Source: Cyprinodon diabolis
Lineage: Eukaryota > Chordata > Actinopteri > Cyprinodontiformes > Cyprinodontidae
NCBI GenBank assembly: GCA_030533445.1
Contig: CM060073.1
Coordinates: forward strand, 39,912,928-39,976,927
Direction of reading: 5' to 3'
DNA: 64,000 nucleotides
The notes beneath the pieces are model-generated. The model was given only the letters and a program-made list of their open reading frames with translations, did no database searches and had not been told where the DNA came from. Position numbers and translations under genes: made by a program. This document shows, piece after piece, positions 24,866-37,556 of the stretch (positions within the stretch are counted from its first letter, which is position 1; each line of letters begins with the position of its first letter).

Positions 24866-27490
24866 TTCCTCCATTGAGTCTTGTCTCTGCCCTTGGGGCT
24901 ATTTTAAGTGATAATATGCCAAGAAAAGCAACAGTGAATTATTTTTGACACTTGTTTGGTTTTTTTTAGTCCTGATCTATGACTGCAGGTGTTTTAAGAC
25001 TTTATAGGCACAAGAACATTGACAGTATCTTTTTTGAGCTTAATACCTACTTTTTCGAATTTCAGTATCCCTCTATCCGATTTTTTTAAATTGCTGTGAT
25101 TTAAAATGGCTGACTTGGCTTTTAAAATCAATGCTTGTCGATATGTAGCACTCAACTCAGAGCAGCCCAAGGCATAAATGAACTAAGCTGCTGCTTAGGG
25201 CTCCAAACCTTAGGGGGACTTCCATAAATGGCTGAATTGTAAGACTATAGATATTTCTATAATTTATTTAGAATTTGAACATGAATAAATACAAATTGTT
25301 TCAGCATAAAAAAATTTAAAGATTTTACATTCACAATTAAAAGGATTGCAAAGTTTACCTGCTGAAGCTACAAAGAATAATCTTTACCCATTATTGTGTT
25401 AACTACGTTAGAATCTGTATGAAGAAGTGTAACCTTTTCATGTCTTGCAGATCAATACATTTGCAAAATAAATAATTTGATTGTAAATGCTCTTAAGCTC
25501 AGCCCAATAAATCGTTCTCATTCTTCTAAGCTTCACCGAATCTGTATTGAAACACAGTAAGTAATGGTGATGCCCTTAACAGGAACCTTGGAAAATCACT
25601 GCTCGCATTAAATGTTTCTGTGTATAAAAATCCAGTTAGTTAATATAATTGATCATAGTCCAACTAATATAAAAAACTAATATATAAAACAGTTTAGTAG
25701 CAGTAAGAGACTTTTTATATGTTCTCTTTTACCTTGATAACATCAAACTAGCTCAGCTGCTAAAGATTGGAACTTTATCCCATGGAAAACTGTATTTAAA
25801 AAAAAAAAAAGTAGTTCTAATTTATGTAATAAGACTTTCATATTTTCCTTGATTGCACTTATGATTTCTTCATGAATAGCTTCTCTTAGGGCAAACAGGG
25901 ACAATGTTCCCACTGTTGATGGAACCATGCTGGGTGGATCAGTGGTTAAGGCATGAAGTAGCTTCTACAGATCCTTTAACGGCTGAATGATTTAGTTATA
26001 ATCCAACTGAGGAAATGGGGAGGGGGACTGATGGCAGCATCAAGACCTCACATTCAGGCAACCAGTGTGTATACACCTGACACTCCACTGTATCTGAGTG
26101 TTCTAGCTGATTACTGACAGTAATTAAAATGTCTAAATATATCTGAGTCGATATCAAAAAGAGGATTTGTAGAAATGTAGATTCTAAAATGGTTTTGTTC
26201 TGGTTTGATTATCTCATGTGGGCTGTTGCTGGAAATCTAGATATGAGCTCCTCCAGCTAATTGAAGTCCAACAACTCTGTCTTAGCACCTGCAGATGCAG
26301 AGAGGCAGCTTGTCTCTTTCATAGTCAGACATTATTATGTGTTGTCAAAGAGGTAGAACAAGGTGTACCTCTGCATTGAGAGGAGGTGTTTAATATAAAT
26401 CAACAAAATAACTATTATAGGGCTTGAAGTTTAACCAATAAACCACACAAAAAGCTTTTTCAGGACTCCCAGATGGTAAAACAAGGGGAAAGCAGCTTCT
26501 TCCGACTAAATGCAAGAAACCATTGGTGGAAAACATGAGTGGCAGAAGCAATCCTCTAAAAGCAATCTGCAGCAGCCCGTCCAACCTTGAAGGGAGCGTA
26601 CAATAGCTTGAGCCGTTTCCTTAGCATTAGCAGTCTTGTGTGGGATGCAGTATAATCTACCTGCCAGATTAAGATGACATGGTCATTGTCTAGAAGGGGG
26701 AATTGAATTATGGCGTGTGAAAGGGGTTTAAATGTGATTATGCAGAGAGAACTCTTCCAGCATGTGTGAGATGTGCAAAGTCAGAGCCTTGGTGCGCTCA
26801 CTGCTCCTGACTCAACCGTGCACACCTTTCTACTCGTGCACGCACACAGTGGGAGCTACTTTGCATACCCGCGAACACAAAAATATGCAAATAATGACAG
26901 CTACACATGCAAATGTCCAAAAAAACACACTTGGCCTACATTCATAAACCATACTGCATTGAGACTCATCGCTCTCCTCTGTGCTGTCTTCTGTTATGAA
27001 GAGATCATTATTTTCCTTCTGTTTTAAAGATGGTATATTCTCTCTCTGCGACTAGGATTGCTGCCTGGAAATGCATTCACAGTGTTGGTATCTTGCTTGG
27101 CTGACGTTCCTCTAACATAATATTTAAGCCTAATCCTTAATACGATTGGTTTAAGCACTGTGTAGCATGGTTACTAGAAGTATCTGCACTGTTTAACTGC
27201 TGCTAATCTCCTGACCGCCCAGTTCTCCTGTTCCTCCCTCTTTATGTTTACTTCTTAACTCCATCATCTTTGTTTCATCTTGTTCCTCAGATACTGTGTG
27301 TGTACATTTATCAGTGTTCCTGGACATCCCTATGTTCTGTAATGTGGTGTTTACAGTCACAGGTGGTTAATATGTGCACATATTTTTATATTCCTGTACT
27401 TAAATTTGCATATTGGAGCAGGTTATAAATGTTATAATGATTTTTTTGCTCAGGGCAGTGATGCCGATAACCTGATGTCTACAATAGACA
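24863..27490. other. Mostly unique noncoding DNA
   Basis: No gene is recognised. A possible transposon scrap at 25157-25220 is listed separately. Long A runs occur near 25800. Confidence 0.45.
25157..25220. mobile_element. Possible DNA-transposon end fragment
   Basis: The words AGCAGCCCAAGGCA and GCTGCTTAGGGC resemble a terminal region found repeatedly in fish genomes around GGCCCGAGGCA-type motifs. No partner end or target duplication is visible. Confidence 0.25.
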
Positions 27491-27499
27491 AGACAAAAA

Positions 27500-28060
27500 A
27501 CAAAAGCCGCAGATTGTCTTAAAGGCACACCGCAGACTTTGTGACCTAAAGGGTTGAAGCATATGAGTTATTCTAAATGATTCCTCAGGCCAATATACAG
27601 TGCTTGACACTATCAATGCTACTAGCGGGGCTCCCCTCTTGAAATGCCGCCTATGCAAGTTGGGAGAAGTTGCACCGTCATTAGTCAGGTTATGTGACCT
27701 GGAAGAAAGTTTTGCTTTACGGCCACAGGCTCTTATATAGTCATGGAGCTGAGGCTTTTGCTCTACTCTTTTTCCGCCTGCTTGACTGCTGGTCATGGCT
27801 GAGGCAAGGAAAAAGTTTAAACCTTCTGAGGAGGCCTTAAAGATAAAACAGGAAAGGGATCGTGTGCAAGGAAAAACAAGAGTCCATTTTGGAAAGGAGT
27901 TGGTTCAAAAGAAAGAAACTCCTTTCACTTGTTCTTTACTTTATTATTGGAGTGGTAGGTTAACATTTTGCTCTTATTATCCAGTAATATATCTTTGTTA
28001 TGATTTTCAATGTTTAGTAGAAGCAAAATATAGGCAGTTACAAGTCTAGCGCCCCTAGTG
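27500..28060 (+). mobile_element. Truncated DNA transposon with a short N-terminal reading frame
   Basis: An AT-rich TATA-like TTATATAG (about 27734) precedes a well-placed ATG at 27795. The ATG opens an 84-codon frame beginning MAEARKKFKPSEE and continuing ERDRVQGKTRVHFG. Basic, charged N-termini with an R-x-R-x-x-G-K-T-R-V-like core are common at the start of fish transposon-encoded or transposon-derived proteins, where the sequence usually continues into a W-R-E-L motif. Here it diverges and stops at 28047. The flanks contain AGCGCCCCTAGTGG, frequent in fish repeats. The family is not assigned; similarity is by pattern only. Confidence 0.35.
27795..28049 (+). pseudogene. Truncated transposon-type N-terminal frame, 84 codons
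   Basis: The first 40 residues are strongly basic and acidic with lysine and arginine clusters (RKKFKPSEEALK, then QERDRVQGKTR). The last 40 are hydrophobic and cysteine- and tyrosine-rich, as expected from translated intergenic DNA. That suggests only the first half is inherited coding sequence and the rest is read-through after a break near 27915. No signal peptide or known domain is seen. Confidence 0.3.
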
Positions 28061-28954
28061 GACAGCCTTCATCAACAATAAGCCTGTTTTGAATTGTACT
28101 TTCGAAGTTTTTGGAGCAGCGGAGCTCTCCTTATAAAGCAGTGGACAGTGACCTAAACCAGGGATTCCCCTCTAAGCAACAGGGAGCTGCTTCTTCTGTC
28201 ACCCGTGTTCACTTAAAAATACCCCCACGCTCCTAACAGCTCCTTCTCAACAGTCTGGCTTCCTAAATTAATTCTTTTTTTTAACAGTTTGTCCAGCTAC
28301 TGTGCAACTGCTTCATTTGGTGGTCTATTACCAGCAGTTACTGTGACTGGCCAATTCCAAAACTTCCTTTTTCTTGTCAGGGAGTCTTCTATTATGTATT
28401 TGACAGAATACTTAGTGTCATAGTGATCCTAAAAAATGCAATTTCTCTTCATATAGTTTTCTTTATGAGACACTAGAATTTTTGAAGTGAAAACATGTAG
28501 GTATTTGATATTGTCCTTAAACATTAAAAGACACCCCCAAAGACTGTCATTGACCTACTCTGAGTGCTTGCAGGCAGTTTAAACACAAGCACTACAGCCC
28601 TGCCAGCGGACAGAGAGCCAGCTTTAAGAGTGAGGTAAACACGTTTGGAAGGATTCCCAATCAGACAGGCCGTCAGGCCAAATCGACCAATGGTCATGGT
28701 CTTTTCTTTTTTTCTTCCAGGTAAAAGATTGAAACAAGAAACAGGTCTGAGCTTATTTAGCAGAGATTAAAAAAAAAGTGTAGCATAGAATAACCCTTGC
28801 ACCCATCGCTACACTCCTGGTGAGAACCTTAAGAATTATGCTATACCTCCATGTGGTATATGAGCGTGATACTCTTTTGATAATGTACCATGTCCTTTTT
28901 GCACCAAACACACTTTTACCAGGCCTGGATGTTTTCTTCTGACAAATACTGTTG

Positions 28955-29425
28955 ATGTCAAACTCACTTCTTAAGGCTGGTTTATGCTCAGGTCGTCTGC
29001 ATGTGTGTCGCAGTGAACACAAATACGCCCCCGCCCCTTCCGCAGACAGTGCCGCAGACGGGAGGCCTCAGATTGGTCAAATCTACATCCGCTCTACACT
29101 ATGCGTATTTCCTGTTTGGTACCTTACCGGATCGTTTTGTTTGTATGACCGCCATGTGGAAAACGACTCGTGAAGTTGGACCAGCTAGAAAAGCGAGAAC
29201 GCTTGGACTCTTTTCCCACCTGGATCCCCGCTCTTTTTCGCCCTCATATCAATACATTGTTGCACAAACTTGCCCCCACTTCCTCACCGCCTCGGCCATA
29301 TCTAGACCCACAGCTAGTTTGTGATTGTCCCTCTTGCATTGTGGCGTGGAATAACATAGCGCAGGTCGTGCTTCAATATTGGGACAAAATAAAAAAAATA
29401 TCTGCAAGAAGCTCACTGTGACACA
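28955..29425. mobile_element. Probable DNA-transposon remnant, family unknown
   Basis: The segment opens with GGCTGGTTTATGCTCAGG followed by repeated CGTCTGC / CCGCAGAC words in both orientations (28980-29060), resembling one end of fish DNA elements. It is richer in G and C than its surroundings. A forward frame at 29170-29421 contains the words LEKRERLDSFPTW and WNNIAQVVLQYW, protein-like but unrecognised. The right end and target duplication are not found. Confidence 0.3.
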
Positions 29426-29429
29426 CTGC

Positions 29430-32400
29430 TGCGGAAGCATTACCAGCCCTTTAGTCCAGACATTATTGCTGTTGTAGAACAACAAAGTGTATTTTGGAAA
29501 TCCTTACAGCTTCTACACTATTTGCTGTATGTCTTCCTCCTGGAAGCCTCATTGATTGGGTCATATAAGGAGACATAGTTTTTTTTTCAAATGCCACTGT
29601 TGAATTTTTTTCTCTATTATTCAATGGCTGTCTTCATAGTGCCGTGGTATAAAAATAAGGCCTTTTTTTTGCATTATCCTGACTAGTACTTTGGTACAGT
29701 AAGATCCTTCTAATCCACTATAGCCTATATGCAAGCAAAGACTTAAACCAAACGATGCAAATGTGGAAAAAAGTCACGATAATCCATGTAGGATTTTATT
29801 TCAGCAAGGTACATAATTAATGGATGGTTTGAACAAAAGAAGACTATTTGCGGTAACTGAATCCAAAAGTATTTTAAGAAAGTATTTGTGTCAGGGGCAC
29901 CGTGCCTTTGCTCTCACCAACCTTCAAACATCCCTGGAGATTTGTCTGTAACATTAAACGTGGAAAAACTTTCAAAAAGATTTAAAGTGATCTTCTTATA
30001 GCAAATGGCATTTAAGCAAAAGTGTGCACACTTTGGAGAGACACTCTATATGTGCCTCTCTGCCTATATATCCATTGATGCTGGATGGATTAGAATCGCC
30101 AGATGGACTGAATTTGCATTAGCCAACAGGGTTCTAACACAGACGGAGTCAATCTGTTGTGTAGGGCTGAGACCAGGTTGTTGCTCACTGGGGTAGAGCC
30201 AGGCCAGGACACTCTCTGTCTGGGACTCTGCAGCAGCAGTAGGGGGTCTGAATGCTGCTGCTCTGCTGAAGGCCAACAAGAAATACCTGCCTTTGGGTAA
30301 CTCCTATATTAAATGTTCAGTAAAGGTACAATGCAGCTGAAATTGGATGATAAACTTTGAGGTTTTCACCGCTGATGTTAGGAAAGAGGATATGACTAAA
30401 ACATGAAAGCGTTGAAGGAGGCAGAAGTAAAGTGAGAAAAGTGAGGGCATTCATTAAACTTTCACAGAATGACTATGACCTGGATGACTGAGAATCTCCA
30501 TCAGCACATTCCGAGTGAACTTACGAATCAAAAATTGCTTTGGACTGTTTTGGATTCAATTAGTAATTATGATGAAGTCGTATTTTTCAGGTCCTCTTTG
30601 TTCTCTGGTTTCTTACTTAGTTATTGTAGCCCTTGGCCTTCTGCAGGGCGGGTGGCTAAAGGATTGTTTTCCACAATACTCGTTAGAGTCAGACAATCAG
30701 CAGATTACCTGCAGGAAACAGACCATCCAATTTTCTTTCATTGTTTCTCGGCTTGTTTGGGAGATTTTCTTATATCTCTAACCTTCTTGTTTTAGAATAG
30801 TTACATTGAAGTAAAAATTTATAACTTAAGCTGATTGTAACTAACCCACAATTTTTATTTTAGGTTTTTGTTTGTGATAAATGAAAATGCTCTTAGCATC
30901 ATCCATCCTCCTTAGGGCACTGAATATGTGCTTGGAAGTTATATTTCCACAGTTCCGAATTAGAAATCCAGCAAGCGACATCAAAGTCTGACTCAGATAG
31001 CAGAAGTATCTTCTACTAGTGGTGCATATTTAAAACTGTTTTATTTATTAACATTTCTAAGAGTTTGTACCTAACTAGAATAGATGAGTTTATTGTACTG
31101 TGCAATTTGCACTGGTGAGCAATAATCCTGACCGGCCAAGATTGATATGACGTATACATGGTGCATCAGTCTGGTAATGAGCTGGTAGAGCTCAAGTTCA
31201 AAGCTGGGACAAACAGGGTCAGCCTCATCAGGTTAGAGCCAATCAAATAAATAATGATGTGATGCAAAAACTCAAAGCGACATGATCTGTGTTTTTTTGT
31301 ATTTATTTCGAAGTCCATGAAATATGTCAAGTCGTCGAAGAAAGTCTCCAGTCAGTTTTTTGGATTTCTGCTACTTTAGCCTATAAAGTCTAAGGATATA
31401 AGGTGCGCTCTCTATGATCTTCTTAATTTTATTGCAACTTTGTTCTATTCTTGTCATCATTTTGTTGTTATGCAAGCAGAAAAGCACTGCTGCATTATGG
31501 GTTATTCTGGCACTAAGAGCCACGGATCATAAGGTCCAGCCATCGGCGTTGTGATTGGTCCCGCCAATCTGGCTGGAGTCAGCGAGGTGTTCCAGATTAA
31601 ATTACATGGAGCGTAATCCAGTCTGTTTGGCCAGGCTAATGTTCAGTCAGTATTTGAATACACTAAATGGTTTGTAATGCTATTAGTGTTAGTACCACAA
31701 TCATTAATAAATCTATCTACTATTCTGAATTGCAAATAAAATTTGCTCAACTTGGGTTTGACATTCTTTACAAATCTTACCTCCAACTTCTGAGGAAAAT
31801 TAAAACATTATTTATAGAAACAAACAACAAACAAACAAAAAAATATTTGGTCAGGAAGTTTACAAGTTCATCACAGGGACATGAACTAAACACAGTTGGT
31901 TCCTTCTGTTCTTTATTAAACTAGCCCTGGGTTTTCATATGAGGTGAGGAAAACATAGGAAAAGGTCAGATGTACCCCCCATGTGTTTGCCTGACTTTTA
32001 GTGCTCACCAGGTAACAGGGTCATCCTGAGTGCCTCATCAGTGGTGCTTTCATATTTATCTGAAAACTGTGACACCAATACAATCTAGGTGTTTTTTTTT
32101 TACAGTTTGGCCCAACCTTTCATGCCCTACAGCTCTGCTTCAAGCAACTTTAGACATTGTTGCTAGAAACCTCCCGACTAAGCTGGGTCAGTGTCTCTTT
32201 TTTATTTTTATTAGGTCTAATAATAAAAATGTACGATTACTCCATTTATGCTGCATGTCTCTATTGATTTTAACCTCCAAAGTGGGTCACTATTTGGAAA
32301 GAATTCCCCTCTGATCGAAAACATAGATGGAGAATGGAAGAGGCATATTTTTTTTCTTTTTTTCTACAGTATGCCCCCATTACATGTCTTCACCCCTAAC

Positions 32401-33080
32401 TAATCATGTCCTGGAAAATGAGCCTGGGAAAGACTGCTGAGCTTGGCTTTAGCTCTGCTTTCCTCCCCCCTTTTCCTTCTGTTTCTTTCTCCCTCCCTCC
32501 TATCTCTTCACCTCTTTATCTCAGTCAGATCTGTAATTCCCTCTTACTCCACCCATATCTGTTCTTGCCTTTAACACTCGTCCTTCCTGCTTTCTTTTTT
32601 ATTCCTTTTTCTTCTCTTTTCTTGCCTCCTTTACTTTTTATCTCTTTTTTTCCCACTGTTAACCACTGAGCCGAGGAATGGGGCCTCTGCTTCTGTACAC
32701 TGAATTGTTTGCTTTCCGACAAAGAAGTGGATTTTTCAATTATAGTGGCTGTCATTAGAAAGACAGCCCTGGTGCACCTCCGCTGAGCCTTGTTCCTAGA
32801 TATTTTCCCCCCAAACTTAGCTTGAGTTCTTTCACTACAGTTTCTTGTAAAAATCTGTCCATGTTAGACATTGGCCCCTTATAGAGGAGTATAGTGGAGG
32901 AAAAATAAATGGACTAAATTGGACTATATTTGTAAAAAACAAAACTAAACAAAAAAATTGTAAATATAAATACTAAGAAACTATGTTTTTTTAGTTTTTT
33001 TTAACAAACAGCAGAACAGTAATTTCATAGAATCTCTTACTAGCCTCTGCCTAAAAAAATCTGAAAAGAATAAGGATCAT
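29430..33080. other. Unique-looking noncoding DNA
   Basis: No gene is supported. Frames of 108 codons (30469-30795) and 94 codons (32030-32314) lack any domain. A strongly pyrimidine-rich strand runs from about 32450 to 32660. Confidence 0.45.
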
Positions 33081-33084
33081 ATGT

Positions 33085-33550
33085 AATCATTTTGCCTTCA
33101 CCTCCTCCAAGATACCCATCATTAAATTCAGTTATAGATAGCAAATATGGTGGCTGCAGCATAATTTTTGGGGGTGCTTTCTGTTTAAGCTGGCACAACC
33201 TGGTTAGACTCAGGCAATCCTGGTAGGAAGTCTGTTTGTCTATCAAATAACTTGATACCAGGGTGGATGTTTACCTTCTAGCAGGACGACAACACAAGAC
33301 AGTCGCCCATACAACAAATTACTAGGATCATAGGATAATTATCTATTAGAGTGGCCTAGTCAAAGTCCATAGCTAAATCTGAATGTGTGGAAAAAACTTG
33401 AAAATAGCTAACTTCAGTGCAGATTATCCTTTTTCAATCTTATCGGTGAAATTTTCCAAACAATAAAACATATTTTCTGCATCCAAATGCGGAAAGACTA
33501 TCGAGGCCTAAGCTCCAATTTAAATGCATTCTTTGCAGCTTTAAACTGCT
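33085..33550 (+). pseudogene. Decayed Tc1-like transposase, 3' half
   Basis: The plus strand carries degraded nucleotide matches to the catalytic half of fish Tc1-like transposase genes. They run in order from ATGGTGGCTGCAGCATAATT (V-x-M-V-W-G-like region), through TTCTAGCAGGACGACAACAC (the Q-Q-D/N-D motif with the second catalytic Asp), to GAGTGGCCTAGTCAAAGTCC (the W-P-x-Q-S-P motif ahead of the third acidic residue). In-frame stops and indels break it repeatedly, and the N-terminal half and both TIRs are missing. The copy is dead. Identification rests on motif order I recognise, not on a search. Confidence 0.7.
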
Positions 33551-33559
33551 TGTATGTAT

Positions 33560-36500
33560 ATACTTCTCAGATGCAGAGCTCTGTTCCTACAGCTTTGCAC
33601 CAGCAGACCTACTTATTTTAGCTTTTACAGTCACCTGATGTGAGTCTGCTGGGCTAAGACGCTCATTGAACTAGGGAACCCCTCTCTGGTAATTACATTG
33701 GTTCAAGAATGCTATCTTCTCATGACAGGTGGTCACAAGATGTGTTGGGATAAATCTCTGCATGAATTACTTTAGGTTGTGGGATGGCCTTTTGGCTAAA
33801 TCAGGAGGTGCAGGCCTTTTTTAAGAGCATGAGCGATAAGCAAGTGAAATGTGATGGGATGAAGTAGAAGGATTTAACCATGATACAGCAGAAGCAGGGC
33901 TGTGAGTGGTAGAGCCCTCCAATCATGTTCTTATCTTTCAGCATGAAAACACAAATAATTCACGTCTGTGTGAATGAGTTTAAACACATAGGCCCTGGGG
34001 ATAGACATCACAGAGATTGCATATCTGGACTATCCCCCAGGGGTAAGAAAAAATACGCTGTTACCCTATAACACGGTTGTTTCATACATATTTGATCTCC
34101 TCTTGGTTGTGATTACCGTCGTCTCTCCTCACTTTCAGCCTGTCTTCCTGTGCTAGTGTCTGCTGTGGTTGTTTGTGTGCGTTTACATGCACGGTTTGTG
34201 GCAAGAAGGGGGCCAGCTTTATTAGATTTGGCAGAGGCAGGACAATTTGTCTGACATGTTGAGGCAGAAGATTACGGTGGGGGGGGGGCACAAAATGTAT
34301 TCACTATTACATCCTCCTCTCACAGCTGTAGCAATTGATTTTTTTTATATATTTTTTTAAGTACACACTGGAATAAACGTAGCTGTGGTCGCTGAGAAGG
34401 AGAGGTGTGGAGAAAAGTGCCATTATCAGGCCAGAGAGCTGAGTGCACACATGTTAAAACTCCGAATGTGAGGAGGATAAAGAGCAATAATCTGTTTTTA
34501 TGGATGGAAGTGTGTCCAAAGTCATTTGGAAGGGAAGCCGCTGTGTATGAGTTTCTTCGCTGCTCTGGCTCATTGTCCTTTACCACATTGCTCGGCCTAA
34601 GCCTGGCCTCTGGGTCAGATTACTAACAAAATGCCTCCTAGCATTCCCAGGATTCCCTCAGTCTGGGCTTATCATGCTCGCACACATTCAGCAGCTACAG
34701 CGGTGAGCCGGGCCAATGTCTTAGTGCCGAAGAGTCCATGTAATGCTTGCTGGTTAACGGCGTAGAGGGAATCTGCACTAATACTGTACATATCAACCAT
34801 CTGGAAACCTCTACAGCAGCACTGCAATAAACTTCCTGAGTGAAATAGATTGAAATATTAATTATTCCTCTCCTTGATGAGCAGGGCGCACGTCAGTGCA
34901 GCTTCTCCTTGTTGGTCATTGATGAGGGTGAACTTTAAACGAAAGCACCGGTCAATATCAGCTCTTTAATGTTGTTCGCTGGCAATAAATGGTTTTTTAA
35001 TGCTTAGTCAATTTTCCCACTTTTGCGTGCAGTCCTCATATGAAATGATTAGTGACGCATGGCTGTGTTATGAGATGGAACATCAATCACGCTTCAGACA
35101 AAGATTGCTTGGTGTCTCGCCTGTCTGACATGTTGGCAGGTGTTGATTACGTTTATTTCTAAGGGGAACAATGCACTTTAGAGAACTTACCAGGATAAGC
35201 TAGTTTTAATCTCCAGTTCCTAAAGCTACAGTGTAAAATTAGTAAATATAATTACAATACATACAGATCGCCAAGATCCTTCCATCACATCAGGAGCCAT
35301 GATTTTAGGTTTTTCTAAAACGATCATGTGTTCTTATGTTTCCACATGATGAAATTAAGCTTCATACTTAAAGGATCTAGTTTTCTCTTCATTAATGCAA
35401 CTGTTTGAGAGCAGTTAAAAGAAAATAGAAATGCCCTGGAAACAGAATCAAATGATTTCCAGCCTGATCAGCAGGGTGAAAATGGGAAAAAATATATTTA
35501 TTTTTCTGATCAATAAGCTCACTTTACTTAGCCTGATCAGATTGAAGAAACAGAAACACTCTGCTGTGTGGTAGATGTTACAGTTGGCTATTATTAGACC
35601 ACTGAAGCATCTACAAACTAACTCAACAGAAGCACAGAGGGTGTGAGAAGGTTTTAAAAGTGAAAGTTTTATTGTATATATAAGTACAATATATATATGT
35701 TGGCTGTTCTATCAGGCTACTACAACATAGAGTAATACATCGCCAATTATAAGAATAAGGATCATTTAAAGGTTGAGTATATTAATAGGAAAAGTTAATA
35801 GCAAATATAAGATGCTAAAGTCAGCAAAAAAGGTCAACTCTGAATTTTATATTTTCTCTCATTAGTTGGTTAAGTCCTGTATCACTGCTAAGCTTGCCAA
35901 ACCATAATAGTAAATGTGTCATAAAAACTGTGATCATTGCATCTGGAGGGATGGTGATTAAAGCAGTAATCATTGAGTGATTCACCTAGAGGTCTGCGGT
36001 TTATGGTTTTATAAACAGTTTCTTGATCTAGTCTAGAGGTTTATTTCCTAGATAGCATCCTTTTGTCTGTTTATTTTCATTGTCAGCAAAAAAAAGTTCA
36101 ACCAATATAGATCTACATTATGTAAAATGTTGAAGTTGTGATATATTTAGAACCCTTGTCCGACCTATCCGTGGTAAGATTTGTGTATATTTTCGGGAAT
36201 GTTTTTAGAAAATTACAAATGAATTACTTTACAGGTAGAAATTAAATCGTTGAGAAGCTGCCATACTTCATTTGGGATGATGGAGTCTACTAAAGCCCTT
36301 TCTGTATCTCTGGGCTTGTTGCTTTTAATCAAATCTTTGTAAAATACTTTAAAAGTCACCGATCTAAGTTCCTTTCATCTAAAAGTTGACGGATTACATA
36401 AAATCCACTCTGGTTTTATGCTATCACGGCCACAGGGCCGTGTATTCCACAAAGCATATGTCAGCCCTTTTAACAGTTGATGTAATGCTTGTGTTGTGGT

Positions 36501-37088
36501 CCCCCCCCCCACAGACATTAACCTGTGCCTCTCGGTGAACCATGAAGCCTATCATGTGAGTGTAGGAAAAGAAGAAAACTTCTCTCTCAGCTCTCTTTGA
36601 TCTGCCTGGAAAACTCAAGCCGGCTCCTGTCATACTGTCCCAGTGTGTGACTTTCACACAGTGTGCGTACCTTGACGGAGAATTGAAACTGACTTGGTAA
36701 AGCAATGTGACCCTCCTGGGCTTCGGGACAAAGCACTCGTGTTAGTAAACACATGCAGAAACTGCATTCTGTTGAGCAGAGAGCAACAGATCACACACAT
36801 TCTCAGCCTGAGAGCGACAGCAAATATTTTCAGCATCCCATAAGCTTTACAAGACTTTGGAGAAACACTCCGGAAATACTTTTAAAAATCTTTTCAATCC
36901 ATCCAGGCCAACGAGTGACTTCCTGCTTTCTTCTTTTTAGGCCTTCAGATATTAATGTAGCTGCTATTAGAGCTCACACACTTCAGTTGAGCAGTGTCCT
37001 TTAAACATTAAATGTTTATCCTTTGGGTACTCTCCCATTCTGAGCAATGCATGTGGAATGGAATGGGTTTAACCATATATAGTTCACT
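33560..37088. other. Unique noncoding DNA with a candidate regulatory block
   Basis: No gene is seen. It includes a G run near 34279-34288 and a C run at 36503-36511, and the complex block 34640-35160 listed separately. Confidence 0.45.
34640..35160. promoter_or_regulatory. Candidate conserved noncoding element
   Basis: About 500 bp of balanced, high-complexity sequence without repeats or open frames, unlike the AT-rich low-complexity DNA around it. It contains homeodomain-type TTAATTATT (34857-34866), CAATAAATGG and TTTTTTAATG words. This composition is typical of conserved enhancers in fish gene deserts, but conservation itself cannot be seen from one sequence. Confidence 0.25.
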
Positions 37089-37230
37089 TACCGTATTTTC
37101 ACGACCATAAGGCGCACCGTACTAAAAGGCGCAGTCTCAGTTATGTGTGCCATTACTGTATTTAACACACACATAAGGCGCAACGGACTATAGGGCGCGG
37201 GTTTTATATACCGGCACATATCCTCTACTA

Positions 37231-37454
37231 TAGGGATGGGCAATTCCAGTTCCTGGGGGCCGGTATCCTGCAACTTTTAGATCCATCCTTGCTCCAACAC
37301 ATCTGAATTAAATGGCTCAGTTACCTCCTTAGTATGTCACTTCCTCCAGAGTCCTCTCAATCATCTAATTTTTTTGATTCAGGTGTGCTGAACCAAAGAC
37401 ACATCTAAAAGTTGCAGGATAGCGGCCCTCAGGAACTGGAATTGCCCACCGCTG
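37231..37454. mobile_element. Nested hAT miniature (MITE), 224 bp
   Basis: The left end TAGGGATGGGCAATTCCAGT and the right end, read inversely as CAGCGGTGGGCAATTCCAGT, form inverted termini that agree over the last 14 positions and beyond. A perfect 8-bp duplication CTCTACTA flanks the insertion (37223-37230 and 37455-37462). Inside, both arms carry further inverted words (CTGCAACTTTTAGAT / ATCTAAAAGTTGCAG), so the whole element can fold into a long hairpin. It lies inside the pogo element but downstream of its open frame, so it did not break the frame and must be the younger insertion. Confidence 0.85.
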
Positions 37455-37556
37455 CTCTACTACGTTTAAATACTGTACCTCTACTGCGTATTTAAAAATA
37501 GAGCGGGAGCAAAACTGAGTATTTTTGTGCTTTATTCATGTATTTATTACAAAGTA

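Noticed and set aside
32406..32669. 87-codon Pro/Leu/Phe/Ser-rich frame
   Set aside because: Translation of a polypyrimidine tract; low complexity.
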